Assembly (NCBI RefSeq): GCF_026127265.1
Contig: NZ_WWFG01000002.1
Coordinates: forward strand, 1,364,001 to 1,428,000
Source of the DNA: Nostoc sp. KVJ3
Lineage (GTDB): Bacteria > Cyanobacteriota > Cyanobacteriia > Cyanobacteriales > Nostocaceae
Direction of reading: 5' to 3'
Length of the DNA: 64,000 nucleotides
A program made the translations under genes and the position numbers. The notes beneath the pieces are model-generated. The model had not been told where the DNA came from and made no database searches. It saw only the letters and a list, made by a program, of their open reading frames with translations. Positions 8,540 through 17,645 of this stretch are shown here, piece by piece (the stretch's first letter is position 1; each line of letters opens with the position of its first letter).

Positions 8540-9136
8540 ATGCCAAACAAATGTAAACAGAGTGACAGCAATCTAATAATAGGAAAGAAGGTGCAGACTA
8601 AAATTATTAATTGCCTATGTATTTCAAGCTTAACACTTTTAGTATTGCCACAGCTTCCTTCTTTAGGGCAATCTTTATTGAGAATTGCTGAACCTACACG
8701 AATTAATCAGTTATCTACTCCTCAAACACTAGTTATTCCTCCTTTATCAGCATCAGAAATTGCACCAGCAGTCAAAAGTGAGTCTGTGGGCAATGCACAA
8801 CAATTGCTGGCTCCTCCAGGCTTCAATACCTTAATCACCCGTGATTTTCCCAACTTCTGGGAAATGCGTGTGCCTATAGACCAAGTGGGTTTTCTCTATG
8901 CCAGCTATGAAATAAAGGCGGAAAATGGACGCAACAATGCGGTAAGTAGTGCCCAGAATTCCAATTCGGCAGTTCAAATAGTACTAGAACCATTACCCAT
9001 CACCGAAATTTCCCGCGATCAAAATAGCAACACAGCTTTAGTTCAAGGGGGATTTAAATTGAAAATGGATCTCTCAACTGCCCAGTCAGCCGGTTTATAT
9101 GGTGGCAATGTGACGGTAACTGTTAATCGGCGTTAG
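8540..9136 (+). CDS. Small secreted protein, putative pilus subunit 2
   Basis: The 198-residue product has a basic start and a hydrophobic segment (INCLCISSLTLLVLPQLPSLGQS, about residues 23-44, quoted here only by its key run LTLLVLPQLPSLG) that reads as a signal peptide. The mature part has beta-type segments and ends AGLYGGNVTVTVNRR, like the product of 7421-8014. GGAG lies about 12 bases before ATG 8540. The stop is 7 bases before the chaperone ATG, so the two are co-transcribed and perhaps co-translated. By analogy with chaperone-usher operons it is a subunit or tip component. The family is not otherwise recognised. Confidence 0.68.
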   Translation: MPNKCKQSDSNLIIGKKVQTKIINCLCISSLTLLVLPQLPSLGQSLLRIAEPTRINQLSTPQTLVIPPLSASEIAPAVKSESVGNAQQLLAPPGFNTLITRDFPNFWEMRVPIDQVGFLYASYEIKAENGRNNAVSSAQNSNSAVQIVLEPLPITEISRDQNSNTALVQGGFKLKMDLSTAQSAGLYGGNVTVTVNRR

Positions 9137-9143
9137 TTTCTTG

Positions 9144-10088
9144 ATGTGGAATATGAAAGTGAAAAACACAATCCCAACGTTAAAAAAGTTTAGCCAAATA
9201 GCTTTAAGTTTACTGGCAGCTTTGGCTCTGGATATACCCTCTGCTATAGCAATTAATATTGGTGTCAGTCCACCCAGATTGGAAGTAAAAATTAATAGTA
9301 ATAAGACGCGTAGTGAAACTATTCGTGTTCTTAACCTGGCTTCTACAGCCGTTACACTTAAAGCCAGTGTCAAGTCTTGGATCATAAATGAAGATAATAA
9401 AACCCAAGACATTGCTTCTAATGAGCAATCTTTAGATCAGTGGATCGTTTTTACTCCCTCTCAATTTACAATTCCAGCCGGGGGCGCTCAAACCATACGC
9501 TTTGCTATTCGTCCTAAAGTTCAGCCCCAGCCGGGTGAACATCGGGCGATGCTTTATCTCCAAGAAGTTTCTCCTGTGAAATCATCTCGAGGAGTGAGGG
9601 TAGTATCACGGCTAGGGGTAGTAATTTATGGTTATGTGGGAGAGATTAAAAGAATTGGTGTCCTCAATTCTCTCACTGTCGATGCCAAATCTAATACTCT
9701 CAAGGCTGTATTTGATATTACTAATAAAGGTAATGCCTATATACGCCTAAGTGGTCAGTATGCTATTTGGTCTGCTGCTAAATATCCAGGTTATGAAGCT
9801 ACAAAACCCATAGCTAATACAGGTAAACCGGACGCAAAGTTACCCGATTCTGTATTAGATGTAGGCTCATTACCATCATCACCAGTATTACCTGATAGTA
9901 CTCGTAAACTGAACTTAGCTATCACTAAAACTCTACCGCCTGGAAACTACGTATTGGATATCAATGGGGAATTGAGTGGTGTACCAATTGATAAAGGTAT
10001 TCCATTCACAGTTCCAGCAGCTAATAATAACCAGTCTGAAAATAAGCCATCTGCTAGGAATCTGAGAAATTCTCTTCGCCGTAAATAG
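9144..10088 (+). CDS. PapD-like periplasmic chaperone
   Basis: I use ATG 9144; ATG 9153 is also possible. The 314-residue product has a signal peptide (FSQIALSLLAALALDIPSAIA, key part LSLLAALALDIPSAIA, cleavage near residue 38). The first domain starts with INIGVSPPRLEVKI and has the Ig-type pieces expected of PapD/FimC chaperones: ETIRVLNLASTAVTLKASV, FTPSQFTIPAGGAQTIRFAI and GEHRAMLYLQEV. A second Ig-like domain follows from about residue 175 (KAVFDITNKGNAYIRLSG) and a polar tail closes it. In this family the chaperone caps subunits by donating a beta-strand and delivers them to the usher. It lies between subunit-like gene 2 and the usher-like gene. Confidence 0.75.
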   Translation: MWNMKVKNTIPTLKKFSQIALSLLAALALDIPSAIAINIGVSPPRLEVKINSNKTRSETIRVLNLASTAVTLKASVKSWIINEDNKTQDIASNEQSLDQWIVFTPSQFTIPAGGAQTIRFAIRPKVQPQPGEHRAMLYLQEVSPVKSSRGVRVVSRLGVVIYGYVGEIKRIGVLNSLTVDAKSNTLKAVFDITNKGNAYIRLSGQYAIWSAAKYPGYEATKPIANTGKPDAKLPDSVLDVGSLPSSPVLPDSTRKLNLAITKTLPPGNYVLDINGELSGVPIDKGIPFTVPAANNNQSENKPSARNLRNSLRRK

Positions 10089-10192
10089 ATTTTGCAGGTT
10101 CCAAAGCCCAAATTCTCAAAGTAAATTAATTGTCACTTTTCTAGACATGATTTGGTAGCCGAAAATTTTTTTGGCTACTCATAGAAACTTTT

Positions 10193-13021
10193 GTGCTTAC
10201 TTATGCTCTACCAAAATTTAACACCTCCCCAACAGTTGCGATCGCACCTTCTAAAAATTTCTCTTCTGCAAAGTTACTAGATGCCAAGATTGGGAAGACA
10301 AACAAGATAATTGCCGGAGCGATCGCCCCACCAGAAACCCTCCCCTTCCCGGCTGAATTTTCTACATATAGGGCACCACAAAGCTCTGTCAATGACCAAC
10401 TGGTTAAAAAGCTAACTACCCAAACCACAAAAAATTCTGCTTCTGGTGAATCGCCCCCTCACTCAACAGATCCACCAGCAGAAAATTATTCTCTACCTAA
10501 TAATCTTGCCGAAAATAAGATTTTAACGGCACAAACTTTATTGTTAGGAGTTGTTATTAATAACCAGGAAGTTGGTACTTTAGATATTGTCCAGCGTGGA
10601 AATACTTTATTAATTCCATTGCTAGATTTTGCTAAAATTGCTGGCTTTACTGTTGATATTTCCGATGGAAATGCAAAACTTAAAACACCTGCTGGCGAAG
10701 TTACAGTTACATCAAGTGAGCTTGAGAAAACCAATGGTGTTATTTATATTAGTGATGCAGTTTTAAGGTCGAAATTATCTACAAATGTTGAGTTAAAAAC
10801 TTCAGATTTAGCTTTGATAGTTGATTTGCCCTGGCGAAGAAATAATGGGGAATATAGCACTAAAGCAGCCGATCTTCGACCGGAAGTTTTACCTCCTAGT
10901 AGTGGTTTATCAAGTCTCAGACAAGAGTTAAATTTTACTAATACTTTTGGTAATTCCGGCTGGCATAGTTCTACGCTTTTCGGAGGACGTTTAGCCGGTG
11001 GTGGCTGGCGTATACGTCTAGAAAACGATTTTATTAACCAGCCAGAGATTGCTGAATACTTTTTCTTTAAACGCTCAAATCAATTTCTCTATCAGATTGG
11101 TCGTCAACAAATCGGCTTACATCCCTTATTGTCACCTCTTGATCTGACTGGATTCCAAGTTGGTTATAGCAATCTTCCTCCAGATAGATTTAACGGACAA
11201 TATGGTGCAACTGAACTCTTATCGAGACAGTCCCAGCCTATACAAAGCTTTAACGGTCGAGTTCCTCCAGCAAGTTTTGTACAGTTAAGAGTTGCTGGAG
11301 TTGTAGTTGCTCAACAACAAGTAGGACTGAGTGGGGAATACGAATTTGTAGATGTCAATTTACCTACTGGTCAAACCAATGATATTGAACTGTTGGTTTA
11401 TAACCGTAATAACCTGAATATACCTATACAAATTCGTTCTTTGAGACTGAGAGCTTCTGATTTGTTGTTACCATCTGGGGGAACTACTCAATTAGCAGGT
11501 TTTGGTTTAACTGGTAACTACATCCAGAGAACTTTATTTGATGATTTTGTTAACGCTGACTCAGGTAAGCTTGCTGGATTTTATCAAGCGCGTCAGGGAA
11601 TTTCTAGTAACTTGACTTTGGAAGGTTCATTGCAAGTACAGTCTGATAGAACACAATCACAAGCAGGTTTTATTTGGCGGTTAATAAATCCAGCAGTTAT
11701 CGCTGCTAGTGTTGGCACTTCTAACGGTCAAGTTGCCTATAAAGCTGATTTAGATTTCCAGTTAGATCGCTTGCAAATTGTTGGGAATTCTGAATCATAT
11801 CCTGCTGGTTATTTATATAGTAGCCAATCGCGCAATCAATTTAACCATAGTGTCCAAGCTAAATATACTTTTAGTAATAGTTTTAATTTAGGAGTCATAG
11901 CCCGTAAACAGCAATATCAGAGTACTTCGACTACTTACATTTTGCCCACTTTTTCATTCAGTCCCTTTTATAATTTATCTTTAAGAGGCGAACCGGATTT
12001 TAACGGCCGTTATTTATTCAACGCTTTTTATCGACCAACACAGAATACCAGTCTGGCTTTGAGCGCTGTCAATGATATCTATACAACTGACCTGAGCTAT
12101 AACCTTAGTAGAGAATATTCACTATCATTTGGGACTGAATCTGGCGGTGACTTACCTACTCGTTATACTGCAATCCTGAATCGTAATGCCAGTAACTTCT
12201 CAGACTTAAGTTGGCGTATAGGACTAGGATACAGAGATGGAGATATTGGCCCAGTGATTGGTGCGAGTATGCGTGTGTTGCCAGGTTTATTCGCTAGAGT
12301 GGAATATCAGGGCATTCCTTCTAGGATCAAAAACATTTTTGGTGGTATTGGAGACGATCGCTTGTTTATATCACTAGTATCCGATTTATCTTTTGCCGAT
12401 GGCAGAATGACTCCTGCTGACTATACCTCTATTGGGAAAGATAAGGGTGTGATCGCTGGAAGAATTGTGATCGAAGGAGCAAAGAAAGGTTTTGATTTAA
12501 GTGAATCTACTATCCAAGTGATCAATAAACAAGGTCAAGCCGTCGCTGGAACTGTAACTGACTCTAAAGGTAATTTCTTCGTCGGTAATTTGCCAGAAGG
12601 TGTATATGTAGTTCAATTTGACCCACAAGGATTACCTGTGGAACTTACTGTGAAGAAAAGTACGATAGTCGCTAAGGTGGAAACCTCTGCTGTGACTAAG
12701 TTAGATTTCCCTGTCAGAGTAGAATACGGTTTAGCAGGAAGAATCACAGATGCCGCAGGTAAGCCAATACCAGAAATAGAGGTAGAAGTCATCAATGCTG
12801 AGGGTAAAAGAATTTCTGCATCTGCAAGTGACGAATTTGGTCTTTATCGTCTAGATGAAGTTCCGCCTGGTAAGTACATTTTGCGAATTGCGCCTCAAGA
12901 TGGCATCACAAATAACAGTAACTTACCTACACGCGAGATCGCTATTGATAAAGATTTCCTCTACGATCAAAATCTGCAATTGCCATTTGCCATCAGAACT
13001 AAAGAAATTAAGGACAAATAA
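10193..13021 (+). CDS. Usher-like outer-membrane beta-barrel protein
   Basis: The 942-residue product reads as a divergent archaic-type usher. Residues about 1-110 are a low-complexity Pro/Ser-rich lead. An N-terminal domain follows (about 115-215; LLLGVVINNQEVGTLDIV, GNTLLIPLLDFAKIAGF, LALIVDLPW). The barrel starts with GGGWRIRLENDF and IGRQQIGL, a GFQVGYSN motif precedes a plug-like domain (about 355-400; PPASFVQLRVAGVVVAQQQV), and the barrel continues to about residue 750 with alternating aromatic strands. The end (about 760-930) has two carboxypeptidase-regulatory-type beta-sandwiches (TVTDSKGNFFVGNLPEGVY and SASDEFGLYRLDEVPPGKY). Ushers form the secretion pore and assembly platform for pili. 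From the only in-frame start (GTG 10193) no normal signal peptide is present, which is odd for an outer-membrane protein. Typical archaic ushers are nearer 800-850 residues. Confidence 0.75.
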   Translation: MLTYALPKFNTSPTVAIAPSKNFSSAKLLDAKIGKTNKIIAGAIAPPETLPFPAEFSTYRAPQSSVNDQLVKKLTTQTTKNSASGESPPHSTDPPAENYSLPNNLAENKILTAQTLLLGVVINNQEVGTLDIVQRGNTLLIPLLDFAKIAGFTVDISDGNAKLKTPAGEVTVTSSELEKTNGVIYISDAVLRSKLSTNVELKTSDLALIVDLPWRRNNGEYSTKAADLRPEVLPPSSGLSSLRQELNFTNTFGNSGWHSSTLFGGRLAGGGWRIRLENDFINQPEIAEYFFFKRSNQFLYQIGRQQIGLHPLLSPLDLTGFQVGYSNLPPDRFNGQYGATELLSRQSQPIQSFNGRVPPASFVQLRVAGVVVAQQQVGLSGEYEFVDVNLPTGQTNDIELLVYNRNNLNIPIQIRSLRLRASDLLLPSGGTTQLAGFGLTGNYIQRTLFDDFVNADSGKLAGFYQARQGISSNLTLEGSLQVQSDRTQSQAGFIWRLINPAVIAASVGTSNGQVAYKADLDFQLDRLQIVGNSESYPAGYLYSSQSRNQFNHSVQAKYTFSNSFNLGVIARKQQYQSTSTTYILPTFSFSPFYNLSLRGEPDFNGRYLFNAFYRPTQNTSLALSAVNDIYTTDLSYNLSREYSLSFGTESGGDLPTRYTAILNRNASNFSDLSWRIGLGYRDGDIGPVIGASMRVLPGLFARVEYQGIPSRIKNIFGGIGDDRLFISLVSDLSFADGRMTPADYTSIGKDKGVIAGRIVIEGAKKGFDLSESTIQVINKQGQAVAGTVTDSKGNFFVGNLPEGVYVVQFDPQGLPVELTVKKSTIVAKVETSAVTKLDFPVRVEYGLAGRITDAAGKPIPEIEVEVINAEGKRISASASDEFGLYRLDEVPPGKYILRIAPQDGITNNSNLPTREIAIDKDFLYDQNLQLPFAIRTKEIKDK

Positions 13022-13133
13022 AGTTCCTTTTTCCTACTCTGTGAAAAGCTGCTTCGCCTATATACACCATTTAACTTACTATATTTATTGTCCCCCAGTT
13101 AAATGGGCTACATCTGCCTGCCCTTAGGTAATT

Positions 13134-15296
13134 ATGGCAAAATCTAAGAAAAGCTCTACCCCTATCAATCTTAGCGATCCACAATATTATCTTAACCGAG
13201 AGTTAAGCTGGCTAGAATTTAATGGCAGGGTGTTACATGAAGCCTGTGACGATCGCACGCCCCTTCTCGAACGCCTCAAGTTTTTGGGAATTTTCAACTC
13301 TAATTTGGATGAGTTTTTTATGGTGCGGGTTGCTGGTTTAAAGCAACAAGTCGAGGCGAAAGTCAGCCTGTTAACTCCCGATGGTCGGACACCACAACAA
13401 CAGCTAGATGATATTAGGTCTACCTTGACTCCTTATGTCAAGAAAGAGCATCAACATTTTGAGGAAATACTTCGTCCCTTACTAGCGAGTCGGGGCATTC
13501 ATATTCTGGATTATATAGATTTGAATCAAAAACAGCGGACTTATCTCAATAGCTATTTTCAGGAACAAGTCTTTCCAGTTTTGACTCCTCTAGCTGTCGA
13601 TCCTAGTCATCCCTTTCCTTTTATTTCCAATCTCAGTCTGAATCTGGCTGTTGTGGTCAAGAATCCAGAGGAAGAAGAATTATTTGCCAGAGTCAAAGTT
13701 CCCAGTGTTCTACCACGATTTTTACCGATCCCGCCGGAACTCGGAGATTACAATAGCGAAAAACCTGCTCACTGGACAGGAGTACCTTTAGAACAGGTAA
13801 TCGCTCATAACTTGGAATCCCTATTTCCAGGGATGAACATTCAAGAATATCATCCATTTCGCATTACCCGCGATGCTGATTTGATTCTAGAAGAAGATGA
13901 AGCAGATGATTTGCTGTTAGCGATCGAACAGGAATTAAGAAAACGGCGGCTGGGTGGAAGTCCAGTCCGGCTAGAAATTCAATCCCAGACTCCTGAAGCA
14001 GTGCGATCGCGATTATTGCAAGATTTGGAATTAACAGAAAACGATCTCTACGAAGTAGACGGACTTTTAGGACTGCGGGATTTAATGTATTTTATGGCAT
14101 TACCACTGCCAGAACTCAAAGATCCACCACGCCAATCTGTTGTACCATTACGCCTACAAAGGTTGAAGGAACCGAATTTAGATCCAGATGTTGTGGAGAC
14201 AGACGAGGGGAAAGACTTTTTTGCGGTGATTCGGGAAAAGGATCTACTGGTACACCATCCCTATCAATCCTTTTCGGAAACAGTTGTCCGCTTTATTACC
14301 CATGCTGCTTACGATCCGAATGTGTTAGCCATCAAGATGACCCTATATCGGACTTCTGGTGACTCGCCCATTGTGAATGCCTTGATTGCGGCTGCCGAAA
14401 ATGATAAACAGGTATCTGTACTGGTGGAATTAAAGGCGCGATTTGATGAGGAGAATAATATTTACTGGGCAAAACGACTAGAAAGAGTTGGAGTGCATGT
14501 TGTCTATGGTTTAGTGGGGCTGAAAACCCACAGTAAAACCGTTATGGTGGTACGGCGCGAAAAAGACCAAATACGTCGCTACGTACATATTGGTACTGGT
14601 AACTATAACCCCAAAACGGCAAGGCTGTACACAGATTTGGGATTATTTAGTTGTCGGGAAGAATTAGGTGCTGACATCACAGATTTATTTAATTTCTTGA
14701 CAGGATACTCCCTGCAAAAGTCTTATCGACAGTTGCTGGTTGCGCCTGTGAATATGCGCGATCGCTTTTTGGCACTAATTCACCGCGAAATCGAAAATGT
14801 TCAAAATGGATTTACTGGACGCATTGTTGCTAAAATGAATTCCCTGGTCGATCCAGAAATTATCGCTACTTTATATGAAGCTTCCCGCGCCGGAGTGCAA
14901 ATCGATCTAATTGTCAGGGGCGTTTGCTGTTTGCGCCCAGGACTCAAAGATATTAGTGAAAACATTCGCATCATTAGCATTGTTGGTCGCTTTTTAGAAC
15001 ACTCTCGCATTTATTATTTTCATAACAATACACAGGAGGAAATCTATATCGGCAGCGCCGACTGGATGCGTCGCAACCTAGATCGCCGAGTCGAAGTAAT
15101 TACCCCAGTAAAAGACCCAGATATTGCAAAAGATTTGCAAGAAATTATGGGAATTATGATTGCAGATAACCGCCAAGCTTGGGAATTACAAGCCGATGGC
15201 ACTTACATCCAACGCCGTCCTTATGATGATTCTCCAGAAGCTAATTCACAAACAATTCTGATGAATATGGCATTACGCTCAACTGGTGTAGTCTAA
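13134..15296 (+). CDS. ppk1: Polyphosphate kinase 1
   Basis: The 720-residue product has the full PPK1 layout: N-terminal domain (DPQYYLNRELSWLEFNGRVL), head domain (HPFPFISNLSLNLAVVV), and two C-terminal phospholipase-D-like domains. The autophosphorylated His lies in GLKTHSKTVMVVRR near residue 465, followed by YVHIGTGNYNPKTARLYTD, and the second His region is YYFHNNTQEEIYIGSADWM near 629. It makes polyphosphate from ATP reversibly and is used for phosphate and energy storage in cyanobacteria. Length is slightly above the 690-residue bacterial norm. It starts 112 bases after the usher-like gene, with no sign that the two are functionally linked. Confidence 0.98.
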   Translation: MAKSKKSSTPINLSDPQYYLNRELSWLEFNGRVLHEACDDRTPLLERLKFLGIFNSNLDEFFMVRVAGLKQQVEAKVSLLTPDGRTPQQQLDDIRSTLTPYVKKEHQHFEEILRPLLASRGIHILDYIDLNQKQRTYLNSYFQEQVFPVLTPLAVDPSHPFPFISNLSLNLAVVVKNPEEEELFARVKVPSVLPRFLPIPPELGDYNSEKPAHWTGVPLEQVIAHNLESLFPGMNIQEYHPFRITRDADLILEEDEADDLLLAIEQELRKRRLGGSPVRLEIQSQTPEAVRSRLLQDLELTENDLYEVDGLLGLRDLMYFMALPLPELKDPPRQSVVPLRLQRLKEPNLDPDVVETDEGKDFFAVIREKDLLVHHPYQSFSETVVRFITHAAYDPNVLAIKMTLYRTSGDSPIVNALIAAAENDKQVSVLVELKARFDEENNIYWAKRLERVGVHVVYGLVGLKTHSKTVMVVRREKDQIRRYVHIGTGNYNPKTARLYTDLGLFSCREELGADITDLFNFLTGYSLQKSYRQLLVAPVNMRDRFLALIHREIENVQNGFTGRIVAKMNSLVDPEIIATLYEASRAGVQIDLIVRGVCCLRPGLKDISENIRIISIVGRFLEHSRIYYFHNNTQEEIYIGSADWMRRNLDRRVEVITPVKDPDIAKDLQEIMGIMIADNRQAWELQADGTYIQRRPYDDSPEANSQTILMNMALRSTGVV

Positions 15297-15633
15297 AATC
15301 ATATTGATTAAAAAGTCCTGCTGGAGTCAGAATACAGGAGTCAGAATACTCAACCCATGAAGGGATGGAGTTTAAATGAGGAAAAAGTTTCAGCCAAGTT
15401 TGCCCACGTTAGCGTAGCGGCACGAAGTGCGGGGCGAGGTTTTCACCAATATTCATCAACCACTCGTACAGAATTCATGGCTTTTTTCTGACTCCTGACT
15501 TCTGAATTCTTCTTATAAAAAACTCCTGACTAGAAGTCAGAAAAGTGTTAATCAACCATAGGATAGAGTCAGTGCTGGCCCTTGTTCCCATAAACTAAAA
15601 AGGTTATTCTGAATAATTTCGTCTTTCCTCTCA
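15297..15633. other. Intergenic region with degenerate repeats
   Basis: 337 bases with no protein gene. Near 15410-15440 is a GCGTAGCGGCACGAAGTGC-type repeat common in Nostoc-like genomes, and around 15480-15545 there are partial direct and inverted copies of CTGACT/AGTCAG text. Confidence 0.5.
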
Positions 15634-16050
15634 ATGTTAATGTTATCCTGTGAGCTTTCTACCTTGCGTGTTCTAGTAGTTGATGACCACGAACTGACTC
15701 GTTTAACCTTACAATTGGTTTTTTCTTGCCAAGAAAATATTCAAGTAGTGGGTTTAGCCAGTAACGGTGAAGAAGCTATAGAAATGGTTAAACGTTGCCA
15801 TCCTGACGTGATTGTTCTAGATTTACAGATGCCAGTCATGGATGGCTGGAGTGCGTCTAGTCACATTAAAGCTATATCTCCCAATACTCAGATCCTTGCT
15901 TACTCCTCAGTAGAAGATGTAAATTCTCAGGGGACAAAGGCAATGGCTAGCTTTGATGACGTTTGCAAGAAAGATGTCCCTACAAGCGAACTAATTGCCT
16001 TAGTCAGGCAGTTAGGTCAGCGTGCAGGAGATGGTTCAATTCCAGGATAA
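15634..16050 (+). CDS. Single-domain response regulator (receiver only)
   Basis: The 138-residue product is one receiver domain. The acidic pair is in VVDDHE (residues 17-18), the phospho-Asp in VLDLQMPVMDG (residue 63), Ser in LAYSS (near 91), and the conserved Lys in CKKDVP (near 116). There is no DNA-binding or enzymatic output, so it probably acts by binding a partner, as in a CheY-type or phosphorelay protein. No kinase is adjacent. An alternative start two codons in (15640) changes little. A hairpin terminator follows at 16127-16164. Confidence 0.93.
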   Translation: MLMLSCELSTLRVLVVDDHELTRLTLQLVFSCQENIQVVGLASNGEEAIEMVKRCHPDVIVLDLQMPVMDGWSASSHIKAISPNTQILAYSSVEDVNSQGTKAMASFDDVCKKDVPTSELIALVRQLGQRAGDGSIPG

Positions 16051-16126
16051 ACTGTACAGTTATGTTGCTTCGCCTACTCAGGCTTAGTTTCATTCTGGGG
16101 ATTTAAAGCCATGATAGTACTGACGA

Positions 16127-16164
16127 GCGTCGGTATAACCTGAAATTGAGGGTTATACCGACGC
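16127..16164. terminator. Bidirectional terminator hairpin
   Basis: A perfect 14-bp stem GCGTCGGTATAACC / GGTTATACCGACGC with a 10-base loop, followed by AGTTTTTG. It lies between the receiver gene on the plus strand and the small gene at 16180-16353 on the minus strand. Confidence 0.8.
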
Positions 16165-16179
16165 AGTTTTTGATAATTT

Positions 16180-16353
16180 CTACTCTACCGGAATGGTGCG
16201 CCTAAATTCATCAACTAATTCATCCAACTCTTCCAAAGCCTGATTTACGTCAACTCTCAAAGTTCCCAGATTTGGTTGCTCTAGTAGGCTTAAGAGATAC
16301 TCGCGTTTACTTTGGACTGCGACAATCCTTTCTTTTATAGTCTGTATATCCAT
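16180..16353 (-). CDS. Small 57-residue helical protein
   Basis: An ATG at 16353 opens a 57-codon frame on the minus strand ending at 16180. The product begins MDIQTIKERIVAVQSKREY and continues with LEQPNLGTLRVDVNQALEEL and DELVDEFRRTIPVE. It is strongly amphipathic with charged heptad-like spacing, and composition is normal for a real protein. It ends 15 bases from the terminator hairpin at 16127-16164, and GATGGG lies about 10 bases before the start. I do not know the family. It is below the usual 60-residue ORF cut-off, so an automatic call could miss it. Confidence 0.6.
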   Translation of the reverse strand: MDIQTIKERIVAVQSKREYLLSLLEQPNLGTLRVDVNQALEELDELVDEFRRTIPVE

Positions 16354-16643
16354 TACTTTTTCCCATCTTTAACTACCTTTAAGTTTTAAGTTAACTTAAA
16401 ATGCAACATTCTGGGAAATTATACGCCTTTAGTAGTCCACGACACTCAGATTTGTGAGTTAGAAACTCTCCGTCTTCCTGTTTCTACTTAGCCTCTGATT
16501 TAAGGAAGGCAAAGCCTCTTGACTACCCGTGTATCAGTCTTTACAAATAGTACTGGGAAGTTTGAAAGCCCCTAAAGAACAGGTACACTTATAGCCGATG
16601 ATAATAAAACTGAGGTATTCAGATTTTATAATAATTTAAGCTC

Positions 16644-17213
16644 ATGCTCCGCCAAATCTCCTTGGGAACACTCGGTTTAACTATCGGTGGTATATTAACT
16701 ATAATTGGCTTCGTTGCCTATGCTGATAATAATGCCACACTCAATCTTGTCGGATTTTTTTATGGGATTCCTCTATTGTTGGGAGGACTGGCACTAAAAG
16801 CTAATGAACTTAAGCCAGTACCATTTAGCCAAACTACATCACCGTCGGCATTGATATTACGAGAACAGCAAGCAACTGATACTCAAAATAAAATTCGCAA
16901 AGACATCACCCGATATTGTTACGGTCAAGATGCTCATCTAGATACAACACTTTCTTTTCTAGGTTTGAGTCCTACAGATCAGGAACGGCCAATAGTTACA
17001 GGATTGCGAGAAATAGAAGTTAATGGTAACTATGCCCTAATTTTAGAATTTGATTCACCGCTAATACCAATTGATGTGTGGCAAAAAAAGCAAGAAAAAA
17101 TGACTAATTATTTTGGCCCAGGACTGGAGATTCAAATAACGCAGCCATCTGAAAACACAATTGAGTTAGGGCTGATCAATACTCCAAAAGAGTCACTAGT
17201 CAGCAGTCAATAA
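16644..17213 (+). CDS. DUF2854 membrane protein
   Basis: The 189-residue product has two N-terminal membrane segments (about residues 7-26, SLGTLGLTIGGILTIIGFVA, and 34-52, NLVGFFYGIPLLLGGLAL), then ALKANELKPVP and a soluble domain with WQKKQEKMTNYFGPGLEIQI near the end. This arrangement matches the DUF2854 family of cyanobacteria and plant plastids, whose function is not known to me. It stands alone between the small gene at 16180-16353 and the convergent CRR7 gene. Confidence 0.8.
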   Translation: MLRQISLGTLGLTIGGILTIIGFVAYADNNATLNLVGFFYGIPLLLGGLALKANELKPVPFSQTTSPSALILREQQATDTQNKIRKDITRYCYGQDAHLDTTLSFLGLSPTDQERPIVTGLREIEVNGNYALILEFDSPLIPIDVWQKKQEKMTNYFGPGLEIQITQPSENTIELGLINTPKESLVSSQ

Positions 17214-17384
17214 CAAAAATTATTGTTGCCCGACCTCGATGCCTTTATCCACGATTTAGATCCCTGACTTATTTAAGAAGTTGGGGATCGGGGAACTGAA
17301 CAGCATATTTTGCCATAGCATTCCACCCTGCTAACTATTGGATAATTTATTTTTTGGGATTCTCTTAACTACTGACCAAAAAAG

Positions 17385-17645
17385 TTACTTTTCTAAACGA
17401 ACTGCATACCATTGTAAATATTGCCCAGGAGCAATATCTAATTCGCAAGTAGTGTCGATTAAATATTGTGCTTGAGCTTCCAAAGTATCAAACTTTTGCA
17501 AATCAGGTGGCAAATCTTTAATTATCAGTTGCTTGAGAGTGTTTTTGAGCTTTTCTAATAATTCTGTTGGTGTCAGAAATTGTTCTGGTTGATTTGTTTC
17601 TAGAACAACAAAGTGATCTTGCTGATACATTAATGAGTCTGGCAT
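17385..17645 (-). CDS. crr7: CRR7 family protein (chlororespiratory reduction 7)
   Basis: The 86-residue product has the family pattern DHFVVLETNQPEQFLTPTEL, LPPDLQKFDTLEAQAQYLID and the closing PGQYLQWYAVRLEK. In plants CRR7 is needed for assembly of the chloroplast NDH complex; in cyanobacteria the homologue is conserved but its role is not firmly set. The protein is small, soluble and without Cys pairs or membrane segments. It is alone, convergent with DUF2854. Confidence 0.88.
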   Translation of the reverse strand: MPDSLMYQQDHFVVLETNQPEQFLTPTELLEKLKNTLKQLIIKDLPPDLQKFDTLEAQAQYLIDTTCELDIAPGQYLQWYAVRLEK

